Source: Flavobacteriales bacterium
Lineage (GTDB): Bacteria > Bacteroidota > Bacteroidia > Flavobacteriales > Flavobacteriaceae
Assembly (NCBI GenBank): GCA_026983815.1
Contig: JALSTJ010000427.1
Location: 1 to 30,276 of the forward strand
Direction of reading: 5' to 3'
Length of the DNA stretch: 30,276 nucleotides
A program made the position numbers and the translations under genes. The notes under the pieces were generated by a model. It had not been told where the DNA came from and did not search any database. It was given only the letters and a program-made list of their open reading frames with translations. Numbering within the stretch: the first letter of the stretch is position 1; each line of letters starts with the position of its first letter. Shown in pieces: positions 23,597 through 30,082 of this stretch.

Positions 23597-23681
23597 GGAG
23601 AGTTGGCAGAGAGGTCGAATGCGGCGGTCTTGAAAACCGTTGTGGTGAGAGCCACCGGGGGTTCGAATCCCTCACTCTCCG
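23597..23681 (+). tRNA. tRNA-Ser (anticodon TGA)
   Basis: An 85-nt tRNA with the long variable arm of the serine class (TGGTGAGAGCCACC forms its own stem). Acceptor stem GGAGAGT pairs with ACTCTCC, discriminator G. The anticodon loop CTTGAAA gives TGA, and the T arm GGGGG-TTCGAAT-CCCTC is conventional. CCA is not encoded. It is 94 nt after tRNA-Met and is probably co-transcribed with it. Confidence 0.95.
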
Positions 23682-23684
23682 CAT

Positions 23685-23716
23685 AAAAAGCAATCATTGA
23701 TATGGTTGCTTTTTTT
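23685..23716 (+). terminator. Intrinsic terminator after tRNA-Ser
   Basis: AAAAAGCAATCA pairs with TGGTTGCTTTTT (one G-U) around the loop TTGATA, followed by a run of T. It lies directly after the tRNA-Ser 3' end and would end the tRNA transcript. Confidence 0.85.
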
Positions 23717-23737
23717 GTTTAATTTTATTTAACTTTG
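23706..23737 (+). promoter_or_regulatory. Bacteroidota-type promoter for the DUF4301 gene
   Basis: TTG at 23706-23708, a 21-base spacer, then TAACTTTG at 23730-23737 (perfect TAnnTTTG). The ATG follows 25 bases later, leaving a ~20-nt leader. The -33 part overlaps the preceding terminator stem. Confidence 0.55.
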
Positions 23738-23762
23738 TTTGTTCAATAAAACAACTTCAATA

Positions 23763-25301
23763 ATGAAAAAAAATCATACCGGAAAGAATGACTTACCTAT
23801 CTCGAATGAAGAAATCCAAAGACAAATCGATCTGATATTAAAAGGAAACATTCCTGCTAAAATCATAAAACCAGCCATTATCGGCAATGGAATAACCCGT
23901 TTAACCCAAGAAGATCTGACAAAATATTTGGATTTGTTTAATAAGGAAAAAAACAATTATACTTTGCTTAAATTTGTCCCTGCTTCGGGAGCTGCTACCC
24001 GAATGTTTAAAGAATGGACATTTTTTCATCGAAATTTTCAAACCGGAAAAGATTTTTATAAACGCTTTATCAAAAAAAACAAACTTCAAACTTTTGAAGA
24101 AGATGCCGAAGAGTTTTTGGATAATTTACCTGCTTATGCATTTTATGAAGATTTGATGAAAATAATCCTGAGAAACAATCCCGGTTTTCATCAGCTAAAC
24201 GAGGATGAACAAGTTTGGCAAGCCCTACATTATATATTATCCGATGAAGGATTGGGTTATCAAAATATGCCCAAAGGACTGATTCTATTTCATAGATATA
24301 GCCGTGATGACAAAAAAACCGCCATGGAAGAACATTTAATTGAAGCAGAAGATTATGCTAAAGGGCAAAATGAAATTGCTGAACTACATTTCAGTATTTC
24401 ACCGCAATATCATAATAAATTTAAAGAAACACAAAAGCGTTTACAAGAAAATTATCAAGTAAACATTCAGTTTTCTTATCAAAAGCCGTCTACTGATACC
24501 ATTATGCTGGATGAAAACTCTCTTCCCTTAAAAGATGAAATGGGAAATTATATTTTCAGACCCGGCGGGCATGGTTCTTTGATAGAAAACATTCAGGATT
24601 TGGATGCAGATATTATCTTTATAAAGAATATTGATAATGTCCAAAAAGGAGAAAAAAAACTTGATACCTTAAAATACAAGAAAATTTTAGGAGGAATATT
24701 GATAGAAAAGCTTCAAAAAATTAAAAAATATCTCTTCCAACTCAAAAACCAAAAACCTATAGGAGATGAACTAAAAGAAATAGAAAATTTTGCCAAGGAC
24801 GCGCTCCATATTCAAATGATCGATGGTTTTGAACAATTGGATAATTCTGGCAAACGAAAATATTTGTATTACAAACTCAATCGCCCAATTAGAATTGCAG
24901 GTGTAGTGAAAAACACAGGAGAACCCGGTGGTGGACCTTTTTGGGCATTGGATAAAAATGGTATGGAATCTTTACAAATCATAGAAAAAGCTCAAATTGA
25001 TTTTTCAGACCAAAATCAAAAGCAAATTTTTGAAAATTCCACTCATTTTAATCCGGTAGATTTGGCAATCAGCATCAAAGATTTTGAAGGAAATAAATTT
25101 AATTTAAGTGAATTTGTCAATGAAAATGCCGGTTTTATCACCGAAAAATCTTACAAAGGAAGTCCCGTAAAAGTCTATGAAAGACCCGGTTTATGGAACG
25201 GCGCCATGGATGCTTGGAATACGGTTTTTGTTGAAGTACCATTAAGCACATTTTCACCGGTAAAAATAGTAAATGATTTGCTAAAACCAGCCCATCAATA
25301 A
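23763..25301 (+). CDS. DUF4301 family protein
   Basis: A 512-residue cytoplasmic protein that I recognise as the Bacteroidota family DUF4301. Landmarks are 'LLKFVPASGAATRMFKEW' near residues 68-85 and 'FRPGGHGSLIENIQDLDAD' followed by 'IIFIKNIDNV' at 265-293. Both blocks resemble the nucleotide-sugar pyrophosphorylase fold (a G-x-A-x-R/K-M loop, and a G-G-H-G block before 'iknIDN'), so nucleotidyltransferase activity is plausible but unproven. A later block, 'NTGEPGGGPFWA', is also distinctive. The open frame extends to a TTG at 23739, but the ATG at 23763 sits at a natural distance from the promoter element. The stop overlaps the next gene by one base (TAATG), indicating coupling. Confidence 0.85.
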   Translation: MKKNHTGKNDLPISNEEIQRQIDLILKGNIPAKIIKPAIIGNGITRLTQEDLTKYLDLFNKEKNNYTLLKFVPASGAATRMFKEWTFFHRNFQTGKDFYKRFIKKNKLQTFEEDAEEFLDNLPAYAFYEDLMKIILRNNPGFHQLNEDEQVWQALHYILSDEGLGYQNMPKGLILFHRYSRDDKKTAMEEHLIEAEDYAKGQNEIAELHFSISPQYHNKFKETQKRLQENYQVNIQFSYQKPSTDTIMLDENSLPLKDEMGNYIFRPGGHGSLIENIQDLDADIIFIKNIDNVQKGEKKLDTLKYKKILGGILIEKLQKIKKYLFQLKNQKPIGDELKEIENFAKDALHIQMIDGFEQLDNSGKRKYLYYKLNRPIRIAGVVKNTGEPGGGPFWALDKNGMESLQIIEKAQIDFSDQNQKQIFENSTHFNPVDLAISIKDFEGNKFNLSEFVNENAGFITEKSYKGSPVKVYERPGLWNGAMDAWNTVFVEVPLSTFSPVKIVNDLLKPAHQ

Positions 25302-26014
25302 TGAATACAAAAGATTTGTTCGGAAAAAGTATTTATGATTATTGGTTTGACAATCAACCGGAAGATTTATATACCCGCACCAACCTTACAGACGAGGAAG
25401 TTTTGCCCGTAAAATATCTTTTTAGATCTTTTGAAGAGATGCCACTTCCCGAGCAACAAGCTTTGCTACTTGCACAAGGAAAAATATTGGATGTTGGAGC
25501 CGGTAGTGGCACTCATTCCATTTGGTTGCAAAAACACGGAAAAGATGTAACGGCATTGGATTTTTCCGAGTACGGAAATAAAGTTTTAAAAGACAGAAAA
25601 ATAAATAAAGTTATTCATACTGATTTTTTTCAATATAAAACTGATGAAAAGTATGATACCGTTTTATTTTTAATGAATGGTATCGGGATTATTGAAAAGG
25701 CGATATATGCAGATAGACTTTTTATAAAACTGGAAGAATTATTAAAACCGGAAGGAGTGGCATATATTCATTCATCAGACTTAAAATATTTGTATGAAGA
25801 AAGTGGTGGATATTTAATGCCTCAGGAAGGATATTACGGTGATGTGAGATTTACTATAAAATACAAAGAGGAAGAAGAAAGCTTTAATTGGACTTACATA
25901 GATGAACAAACACTGCAAGTCTTTGCCCAACAAAATAATTTTGAAGCACAAAAAATTGCCGAAAGCGAATTTGGAGATTTTTTAATAAAAGTATGGAAAA
26001 AATCCAATAAATAA
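25301..26014 (+). CDS. Class I SAM-dependent methyltransferase
   Basis: A 237-residue protein with a Rossmann-type methyltransferase domain: motif I 'ILDVGAGSGTHSIWL' at about 62-76, the acidic end of strand 2 in 'VTALDFSEYG', and 'YDTVLFLMNGIGII' as a motif IV equivalent. The N-terminal ~50 residues resemble small-molecule or protein methyltransferases of Bacteroidota (DYWFDNQPEDLYTRTNL). The substrate is unknown. Its start shares one base with the DUF4301 stop, so the two are translationally coupled and may act together. It is the last gene before the cassette array. Confidence 0.85.
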   Translation: MNTKDLFGKSIYDYWFDNQPEDLYTRTNLTDEEVLPVKYLFRSFEEMPLPEQQALLLAQGKILDVGAGSGTHSIWLQKHGKDVTALDFSEYGNKVLKDRKINKVIHTDFFQYKTDEKYDTVLFLMNGIGIIEKAIYADRLFIKLEELLKPEGVAYIHSSDLKYLYEESGGYLMPQEGYYGDVRFTIKYKEEEESFNWTYIDEQTLQVFAQQNNFEAQKIAESEFGDFLIKVWKKSNK

Positions 26015-26032
26015 AATTTTTGAATTAAACAT

Positions 26033-26062
26033 TTTGTTATTTAAAATTTTTTATTATTTTTG
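26033..26062 (+). promoter_or_regulatory. Promoter pointing into the gene-cassette array
   Basis: TTTG at 26033-26036, an 18-base spacer, and TATTTTTG at 26055-26062 (TAnnTTTG) form a good Bacteroidota promoter, with a start expected near 26068. It lies just after the methyltransferase and reads into the first cassette, in the position of an integron cassette promoter (Pc). Confidence 0.55.
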
Positions 26063-26064
26063 TT

Positions 26065-26156
26065 GGATATAAGCCACCAAAAGGTGCGTATATCCCTCCA
26101 TATTGGGGTATTTATGAGGAAGAAAGGTGTTTATATAAACAAGTTGTGTAGCATAA
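26065..26156 (+). other. Structured leader and first cassette boundary (site A)
   Basis: A 31-base hairpin comes first: GGATATA pairs with TATATCC and CACC with GGTG around AAAA (26065-26095). A perfect 14-bp palindrome TGTTTATATAAACA (26128-26141) follows, then the core GTTGTGTAGCATAA (26143-26156). That core is the reverse complement, at 13 of 14 positions, of TTACGCTACACAAC at 27290-27303, right after the first cassette gene. Unlike sites B-D it has no ~130-bp arm pair with an R''-like left element, so it may be an attI-like recipient site or a degenerate attC. The hairpin could also act in the mRNA leader. Confidence 0.6.
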
Positions 26157-26170
26157 AATGAAAAATTCAA

Positions 26171-27289
26171 ATGTTTGTAATTGATAAAGAAAACAATAAA
26201 ATAAAAAAGATTGAACCTAAAACATTTTCCGAATTAGGTTTCGGAGAACGAAAACATTTACAGGAATGGTTAGAAAGTAATCCCGAAGCATTCGGTGAGG
26301 AACTGTTAATCATTCAGAAAGAATTTGATGGATTTAATGATACACGAGAACGTTTAGACTTGTTGGCAATAGATAAGCAAGGCAATCTTGTAGTAATTGA
26401 AAACAAACTTGATGATAGTGGACGTGATGTTACTTGGCAAGTTTTAAAATATGCATCTTACTGTTCAAGCCTAACAAAACAGCAGATTAAGGATATTTAC
26501 CAAGAATATTTAGATAAAAAAGATGTGGAAGAAAATGCAGAAGATAACATTTCAGAATTTATAGGAGTAGAAGATTTTAGTGAAGTGCAATTAAATCAAA
26601 CACAAAGAATTATTCTAGTCTCTGGTAATTACAGAAAAGAAGTAACATCTACTGTATTATGGCTTTTGACAAAATACAATCTTAAAATTCAATGTTTTAA
26701 AGCCACGCCTTATAAATACGAAAATGAGTTTTTTTTGAATATAGAACAAATAATTCCCGTCAAGGAAATTGAAGATTTTACAATCAGAATGGCAGAAAAG
26801 GCAAAAGATGAGCAAAACACACAAGAGGAATTAAAAACAAGACATAAGTTACGATTAGAGTTTTGGAAACAACTTTTACCCGTAATCAATGCGAAAAGTA
26901 ATTTATTTTCAAATATAAGTCCATCAAAGGACAATTGGATATCAGCAGGAACAGGCGTAAGCGGTGTTGGATATAATTTCGTAATTTCTAAAAGCTATGC
27001 TCGGACAGAAGTTTATATGTCCAGAAGTAACAAAGAAGAGAACAAATTTATATTTGATAAGTTGCTTGAAAAAAAGGATGAGATTGAAAGTATTACAGGA
27101 AAATTAGAATGGGAAAGATTAGATAACAAAAAGGCAAGTAGGATAAAACAAGAAATTCAAGGTGTAAGCTTATATGAAAAAGAAGATTGGGAAAAGATGA
27201 TAGATTTTATGGTAGATAGTATGATAAAATTAGAAGCTGGTTTTAAAAATCACCTGAAGAAAATAAATAATGAGTTAAAAAGTAAATAA
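26171..27289 (+). CDS. DUF4268 protein with NucS-like PD-(D/E)XK nuclease domain (cassette 1)
   Basis: A 372-residue protein. The N-terminal ~130 residues form a PD-(D/E)XK domain like endonuclease NucS/DUF91: 'LQEWLESNPEAFGEEL', D63 in 'RERLDLLAID', E77-x-K79 in 'LVVIENKLDD', and Q90 in 'DVTWQVLKYA'. A middle segment has 'QRIILVSGNYRKEVTSTVLWL'. The C-terminal ~140 residues (from 'RHKLRLEFWKQLLPVIN') fit DUF4268. Such proteins are common in accessory regions and often suspected of defence roles, but the role here is unknown. The gene is alone in its cassette, transcribed away from the candidate promoter at 26033-26062. Confidence 0.85.
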   Translation: MFVIDKENNKIKKIEPKTFSELGFGERKHLQEWLESNPEAFGEELLIIQKEFDGFNDTRERLDLLAIDKQGNLVVIENKLDDSGRDVTWQVLKYASYCSSLTKQQIKDIYQEYLDKKDVEENAEDNISEFIGVEDFSEVQLNQTQRIILVSGNYRKEVTSTVLWLLTKYNLKIQCFKATPYKYENEFFLNIEQIIPVKEIEDFTIRMAEKAKDEQNTQEELKTRHKLRLEFWKQLLPVINAKSNLFSNISPSKDNWISAGTGVSGVGYNFVISKSYARTEVYMSRSNKEENKFIFDKLLEKKDEIESITGKLEWERLDNKKASRIKQEIQGVSLYEKEDWEKMIDFMVDSMIKLEAGFKNHLKKINNELKSK

Positions 27290-27296
27290 TTACGCT

Positions 27297-27427
27297 ACAC
27301 AACAAAAAATATAGTGCATTTGGCAGATAGTGCTAAAAATAAAGATGATAGCAATAAATAAACATAGTGCAAAACCGAAAAACTGGTGCTTTAAAATGCC
27401 AAACGCACCATATTTAGAACGTTATGT
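27297..27427 (+). repeat. attC-like recombination site B (end of cassette 1)
   Basis: A 131-bp imperfect palindrome right after the DUF4268 stop. Left outer element ACACAAC (27297-27303); left arm 27307-27325 (AAATATAGTGCATTTGGCA) pairs with right arm 27397-27415 (TGCCAAACGCACCATATTT) at 17 of 19 positions; right core GTTATGT (27421-27427). Both arm mismatches are A/C on the top strand, hence T-G wobbles on the bottom strand, as expected for attC folding. The left element is the exact complement of GTTGTGT at 26143 (the start of this cassette), but differs by one base from the adjacent core. Confidence 0.75.
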
Positions 27428-27451
27428 GCAAAATAAAACAGAGATTCAAAT

Positions 27452-28045
27452 ATGACAAAAGAAATTAAAGAGTACTTAAATCATATAGAATTAATTTGTC
27501 CTGAATTAACAGAAATTGAACTTAAAGAATTTAGTGAAAGACTTACCATTTCAAAAATAAAGAAAAACGATTTTTATATAAAAAAAGGAAGCATTCAAAA
27601 TCAAGGAGGATTTTTAATCAAGGGACTTATTAGGGCTTTTCACACAGACGATAATGGAAATGAGAAAAACATCTATTTTATTCCTGAAAACGAATATACT
27701 TTTCATTATTCATCATTTATGGATAGAAAACCGTGTCCACTTTCTTTTCAATGTATTGAACCGTCAATAATAATCAACTTTCCAATTGATCACATACACA
27801 ACTCTTATAATAAAATACCGAATTTTGAAAAATATGGACGATTAATTTTAGAGCAAAAATTAAAACAACAACAAGAAAGATTGGAAAGTTTTCTATACTG
27901 TAATGCAGAGCAAAGATATATAAATTTCACTCATCAATATCCTCAATTATTTAAACGAATATCAATATCACAACTGAGTAGTTATTTAGGTGTTGAACGC
28001 CAAACATTGACAAGAATTCGTAAAAAATTAATTTCGCAAAAGTAA
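27452..28045 (+). CDS. Crp/Fnr family transcriptional regulator (cassette 2)
   Basis: A 197-residue regulator with an N-terminal cyclic-nucleotide-binding-like beta-barrel (~25-120, with 'KKNDFYIKKGSIQNQGGFLIKGLIRAF' features) and a C-terminal winged helix-turn-helix ('ISQLSSYLGVERQTLTRIRKKL', ~172-193). The ligand is unknown; the cAMP-contact arginine motif is not evident, as in many Bacteroidota members of this family. Three bases after its stop lies the palindrome TGACACAAATGTGTCA, followed by a promoter and the NTF2-like gene, so it probably controls its neighbour and perhaps itself. Both genes travel within one cassette (27422-28623). Confidence 0.88.
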   Translation: MTKEIKEYLNHIELICPELTEIELKEFSERLTISKIKKNDFYIKKGSIQNQGGFLIKGLIRAFHTDDNGNEKNIYFIPENEYTFHYSSFMDRKPCPLSFQCIEPSIIINFPIDHIHNSYNKIPNFEKYGRLILEQKLKQQQERLESFLYCNAEQRYINFTHQYPQLFKRISISQLSSYLGVERQTLTRIRKKLISQK

Positions 28046-28048
28046 TTT

Positions 28049-28064
28049 TGACACAAATGTGTCA
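28049..28064. promoter_or_regulatory. Palindromic operator between the Crp/Fnr gene and its neighbour
   Basis: TGACACAAATGTGTCA is symmetric at 7+7 positions around two central bases. It lies 23 bases upstream of the -7 element TATCTTTG (28087-28094), about where a class II activator or a repressor covering the -33 region would bind. It is a natural candidate target for the adjacent Crp/Fnr protein. Confidence 0.6.
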
Positions 28065-28086
28065 GTAATTGTATGCTATACCATTT

Positions 28087-28094
28087 TATCTTTG
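28087..28094 (+). promoter_or_regulatory. -7 promoter element of the NTF2-like gene
   Basis: TATCTTTG matches TAnnTTTG, 20 bases before the ATG at 28114. The -33 part is weak (TTG at 28069-28071, a short spacer of 15), consistent with a promoter that needs the activator bound at 28049-28064. Confidence 0.55.
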
Positions 28095-28113
28095 TATTAT
28101 AAAAATAATAAAG

Positions 28114-28485
28114 ATGAAAAAATTAGAACAATTTGTAAAAGATTACATTGAAACTTGGAGTACAAAAAACGCTAACGAAAGACAAAAACTAATAGAAAAA
28201 GTGTACGATACATCTGCTAACTTCTATGCAAATGAACCGGGAGATGATGCAGTAGAACTTCAAGGTTGGAATAAAATATTCGAAAACATAACACAGGTTA
28301 ACAAACGTTTAGTTGTAGGCAATGAATTAATTACCGAATTAACAGGTTTTTCGGAAAATCATAACACATTAAGAGTATCTTGGCAAATGAAAACACCAAA
28401 AGGAGAGGTTGTAATGAAAGGAATGAATTTTTTGAAACTTAATAATTCAGGAAAAATTGAAAAAGATTACATATATATCAACTAA
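28114..28485 (+). CDS. Nuclear transport factor 2 (SnoaL)-like protein (cassette 2)
   Basis: A 123-residue single-domain protein starting MKKLEQFVKDYIETWSTK. The helix 'VKDYIETWSTKNANERQKLIEKVYDTSANFYANE' features and the four following strands ('RLVVGNELITELTGF', 'NTLRVSWQMKTPKG', 'VVMKGMNFLKLNNSGKIEKDYIYI') match the cone-shaped NTF2-like/SnoaL fold, which binds or turns over small molecules. No specific catalytic residue set is recognisable. The frame extends to 28069, but that start lies ahead of the promoter element, so the ATG at 28114 is chosen. It shares a cassette with the Crp/Fnr regulator and is its likely target. Confidence 0.78.
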   Translation: MKKLEQFVKDYIETWSTKNANERQKLIEKVYDTSANFYANEPGDDAVELQGWNKIFENITQVNKRLVVGNELITELTGFSENHNTLRVSWQMKTPKGEVVMKGMNFLKLNNSGKIEKDYIYIN

Positions 28486-28500
28486 CTACTGGGAAATCAA

Positions 28501-28630
28501 CACATAATAAAGTGTATAAGTAATAGCTAAAAAGTGCAAACCTCAAAGTTTGTGCTTTTTTTGTATATTTGTGCCTAACCGAAAAGTAGTGTTTTTTAAT
28601 CGCCACTACTCATACACAAACCGTTATGTG
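28501..28630 (+). repeat. attC-like recombination site C (end of cassette 2)
   Basis: A ~130-bp imperfect palindrome. Left outer CACATAAT (28501-28508) faces right core GTTATGTG (28623-28630). Left inner GTGTATAAGTAATAGC (28512-28527) pairs with GCCACTACTCATACAC (28601-28616). All three inner mismatches are A/C on top and T-G wobbles on the bottom strand. The left element ACATAAT matches the complement of this cassette's own 5' core (27421) at 6 of 7 positions. The block ACCGAAAA (28578-28585) is also in site B (27374-27381), at nearly the same distance from the core. Confidence 0.75.
28529..28565 (+). terminator. Intrinsic terminator inside attC-like site C
   Basis: AAAGTGCAAAC (28531-28541) pairs with GTTTGTGCTTT (28548-28558), counting two G-U pairs, around a 6-base loop, followed by seven or more T. 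It would end transcription of cassette 2. TATATTTG at 28564-28571 just after it could restart transcription into cassette 3. Confidence 0.65.
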
Positions 28631-28647
28631 CAAGCAGAGACAAACTT

Positions 28648-29889
28648 ATGAGAAAAATTTCAAATCTTGATTTAAAAGAACAATTTACCAATGAATTCTT
28701 GAGAAGTGGAGGATTGGAGACAATTCGAGATGTTCAATTACTGGAAGATTTAATTAACTATAATCGAAACGATTTAAGTACAGTAACGCCAAGATTGAAT
28801 GCATTTATGTTGGCTATACTTGGTAGTCAAATGACAGCTCCTTACTTTTCTGATGAACACATTTCAGACTACGACTCGTTTTTGCAAAAAAGCTATCTTT
28901 TTGACCAAGAAAAAATAGATACAGAAGATGATTTTGACAAACTTTATGATAAACTAAAAGAGCAAAACTCAATGCTTTTTAGAGGTCAAAGAGAAGCTAG
29001 ATGGAGACTTTATAGTACGTTACAAAGGTTTTGGGTTTGGGATAAGCATAAAGAGAATGGCAAAGACTATTTAAATTACTTAAATTTTATAGTTTCTTCA
29101 GGTATATCAAACCATAGCGATACAATTAAAGGAATATTAGACGAAAATCATATTGACGTTGTTAATGACATAGCAGTACTTGGATTTTTACAACATCACG
29201 GAACACCTACACCTCTTTTGGATTGGACTTATAGTTTTCAAAACGCTTTATTTTTTGGAACTGATAATATTAAGCCAAACCCTGGAATGAAAGAAATCGA
29301 CAACTACTTTAGTGTTTACTATCTTCAAGAAGACGATTTTGGTCAAGGAGGAATGCGTAAAATTATTAGTGATAGCCTAAAGAGTGTTGGATATGATTTG
29401 AAATTAGCGTTTATGAAAAAGATTGCTAAAGATGAAGATGACTTTGAAAAAATGAAAAAACATTTTGAAGAGAGAAGTTTCTTTGACGAAAAGAGAGTAA
29501 AAGGTTCTGGACTAATTAGCCATATGACTAAAATGGAAAATCTAATTAATATTCCAGTCACCTATTTTAGTGATTCTGAATCTGATTCGCAATTAATTTT
29601 TTCACTTTCAAATAGTAATAATATTAAAAATCAAAAAGGAGTTTTTACTTGGAATGCTGAACCATCAAAACCTCTTGAAATGGTTGGAAACGAACAATAT
29701 GACAAATCTCGTTCGGAAAGCGACCCTGACGACTATAGATTTAGTGGTTGCTATAATATTAATAAAAATTTAGTTCCTTATATTCTTGAGAAACTGAAAG
29801 CTGATGGAATTACAAAAGAATTTATTTATCCAGATAGTGAAATAAATACTTGGAATATTTATGAGGAATGGAAAAATGCCAATACATAA
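28648..29889 (+). CDS. FRG domain-containing protein (cassette 3)
   Basis: A 413-residue protein with an FRG domain, named for F-R-G at 111-113 in 'MLFRGQREARWRLYSTLQRF'. The second signature 'FLQHHGTPTPLLDWT' at 180-194 and 'QNALFFG' follow. FRG domains are found in accessory and defence-like genes of many bacteria; their biochemical activity is not settled. There is no membrane segment or signal peptide. It is the only gene of its cassette, 17 bases after the core at 28623-28630. Its stop codon TAA lies inside the left outer element of site D, as is common where cassette genes run to the edge of an attC site. Confidence 0.88.
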   Translation: MRKISNLDLKEQFTNEFLRSGGLETIRDVQLLEDLINYNRNDLSTVTPRLNAFMLAILGSQMTAPYFSDEHISDYDSFLQKSYLFDQEKIDTEDDFDKLYDKLKEQNSMLFRGQREARWRLYSTLQRFWVWDKHKENGKDYLNYLNFIVSSGISNHSDTIKGILDENHIDVVNDIAVLGFLQHHGTPTPLLDWTYSFQNALFFGTDNIKPNPGMKEIDNYFSVYYLQEDDFGQGGMRKIISDSLKSVGYDLKLAFMKKIAKDEDDFEKMKKHFEERSFFDEKRVKGSGLISHMTKMENLINIPVTYFSDSESDSQLIFSLSNSNNIKNQKGVFTWNAEPSKPLEMVGNEQYDKSRSESDPDDYRFSGCYNINKNLVPYILEKLKADGITKEFIYPDSEINTWNIYEEWKNANT

Positions 29890-30016
29890 CATTGCATAAA
29901 AATAATAGCGGTTTAATCGCTAAAATGAAAGTGAAATATATAAATCAAACAACAGTATCAAACGGAATGGCAAGTGTATAAAAATCCGCTACTATTCTTA
30001 TACGATACCGTTAGCG
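29884..30016 (+). repeat. attC-like recombination site D (end of cassette 3)
   Basis: A 133-bp imperfect palindrome. Left outer ACATAAC (29884-29890) includes the FRG stop codon. Left arm 29894-29914 (GCATAAAAATAATAGCGG then TTT) pairs with 29983-30003 (AATCCGCTACTATTCTTA then TAC) at 17 of 21 positions; three of the four mismatches are bottom-strand G-T wobbles. The right core is GTTAGCG (30010-30016). The left element is the perfect complement of this cassette's own start core GTTATGT (28623-28629) but matches the adjacent GTTAGCG at only 4 of 7 positions. Confidence 0.75.
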
Positions 30017-30070
30017 TGCATTAGGAAAAATTCTTCTGGCTTCAAGTCTTCCGAATTAAGAAAAAGTATG

Positions 30071-30078
30071 TATTTTTG
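30071..30078 (+). promoter_or_regulatory. -7 promoter element of the RhuM-like gene
   Basis: TATTTTTG matches TAnnTTTG four bases before the ATG at 30083, implying a transcript with almost no leader. No -33 element is clear. Confidence 0.35.
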
Positions 30079-30082
30079 TTAA

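Noticed and set aside
26143..27303. Insertion sequence with 14-bp terminal inverted repeats around the DUF4268 gene
   Set aside because: The 13/14 inverted match suggested terminal repeats, but the gene encodes no transposase, no target duplication is seen, and the same relation recurs at the other cassettes, which the attC model explains better.
28069..28113. Earlier start of the NTF2-like gene
   Set aside because: It precedes the TATCTTTG promoter element and adds a hydrophobic stretch unlike the family; MKKLEQF at 28114 is the natural start.
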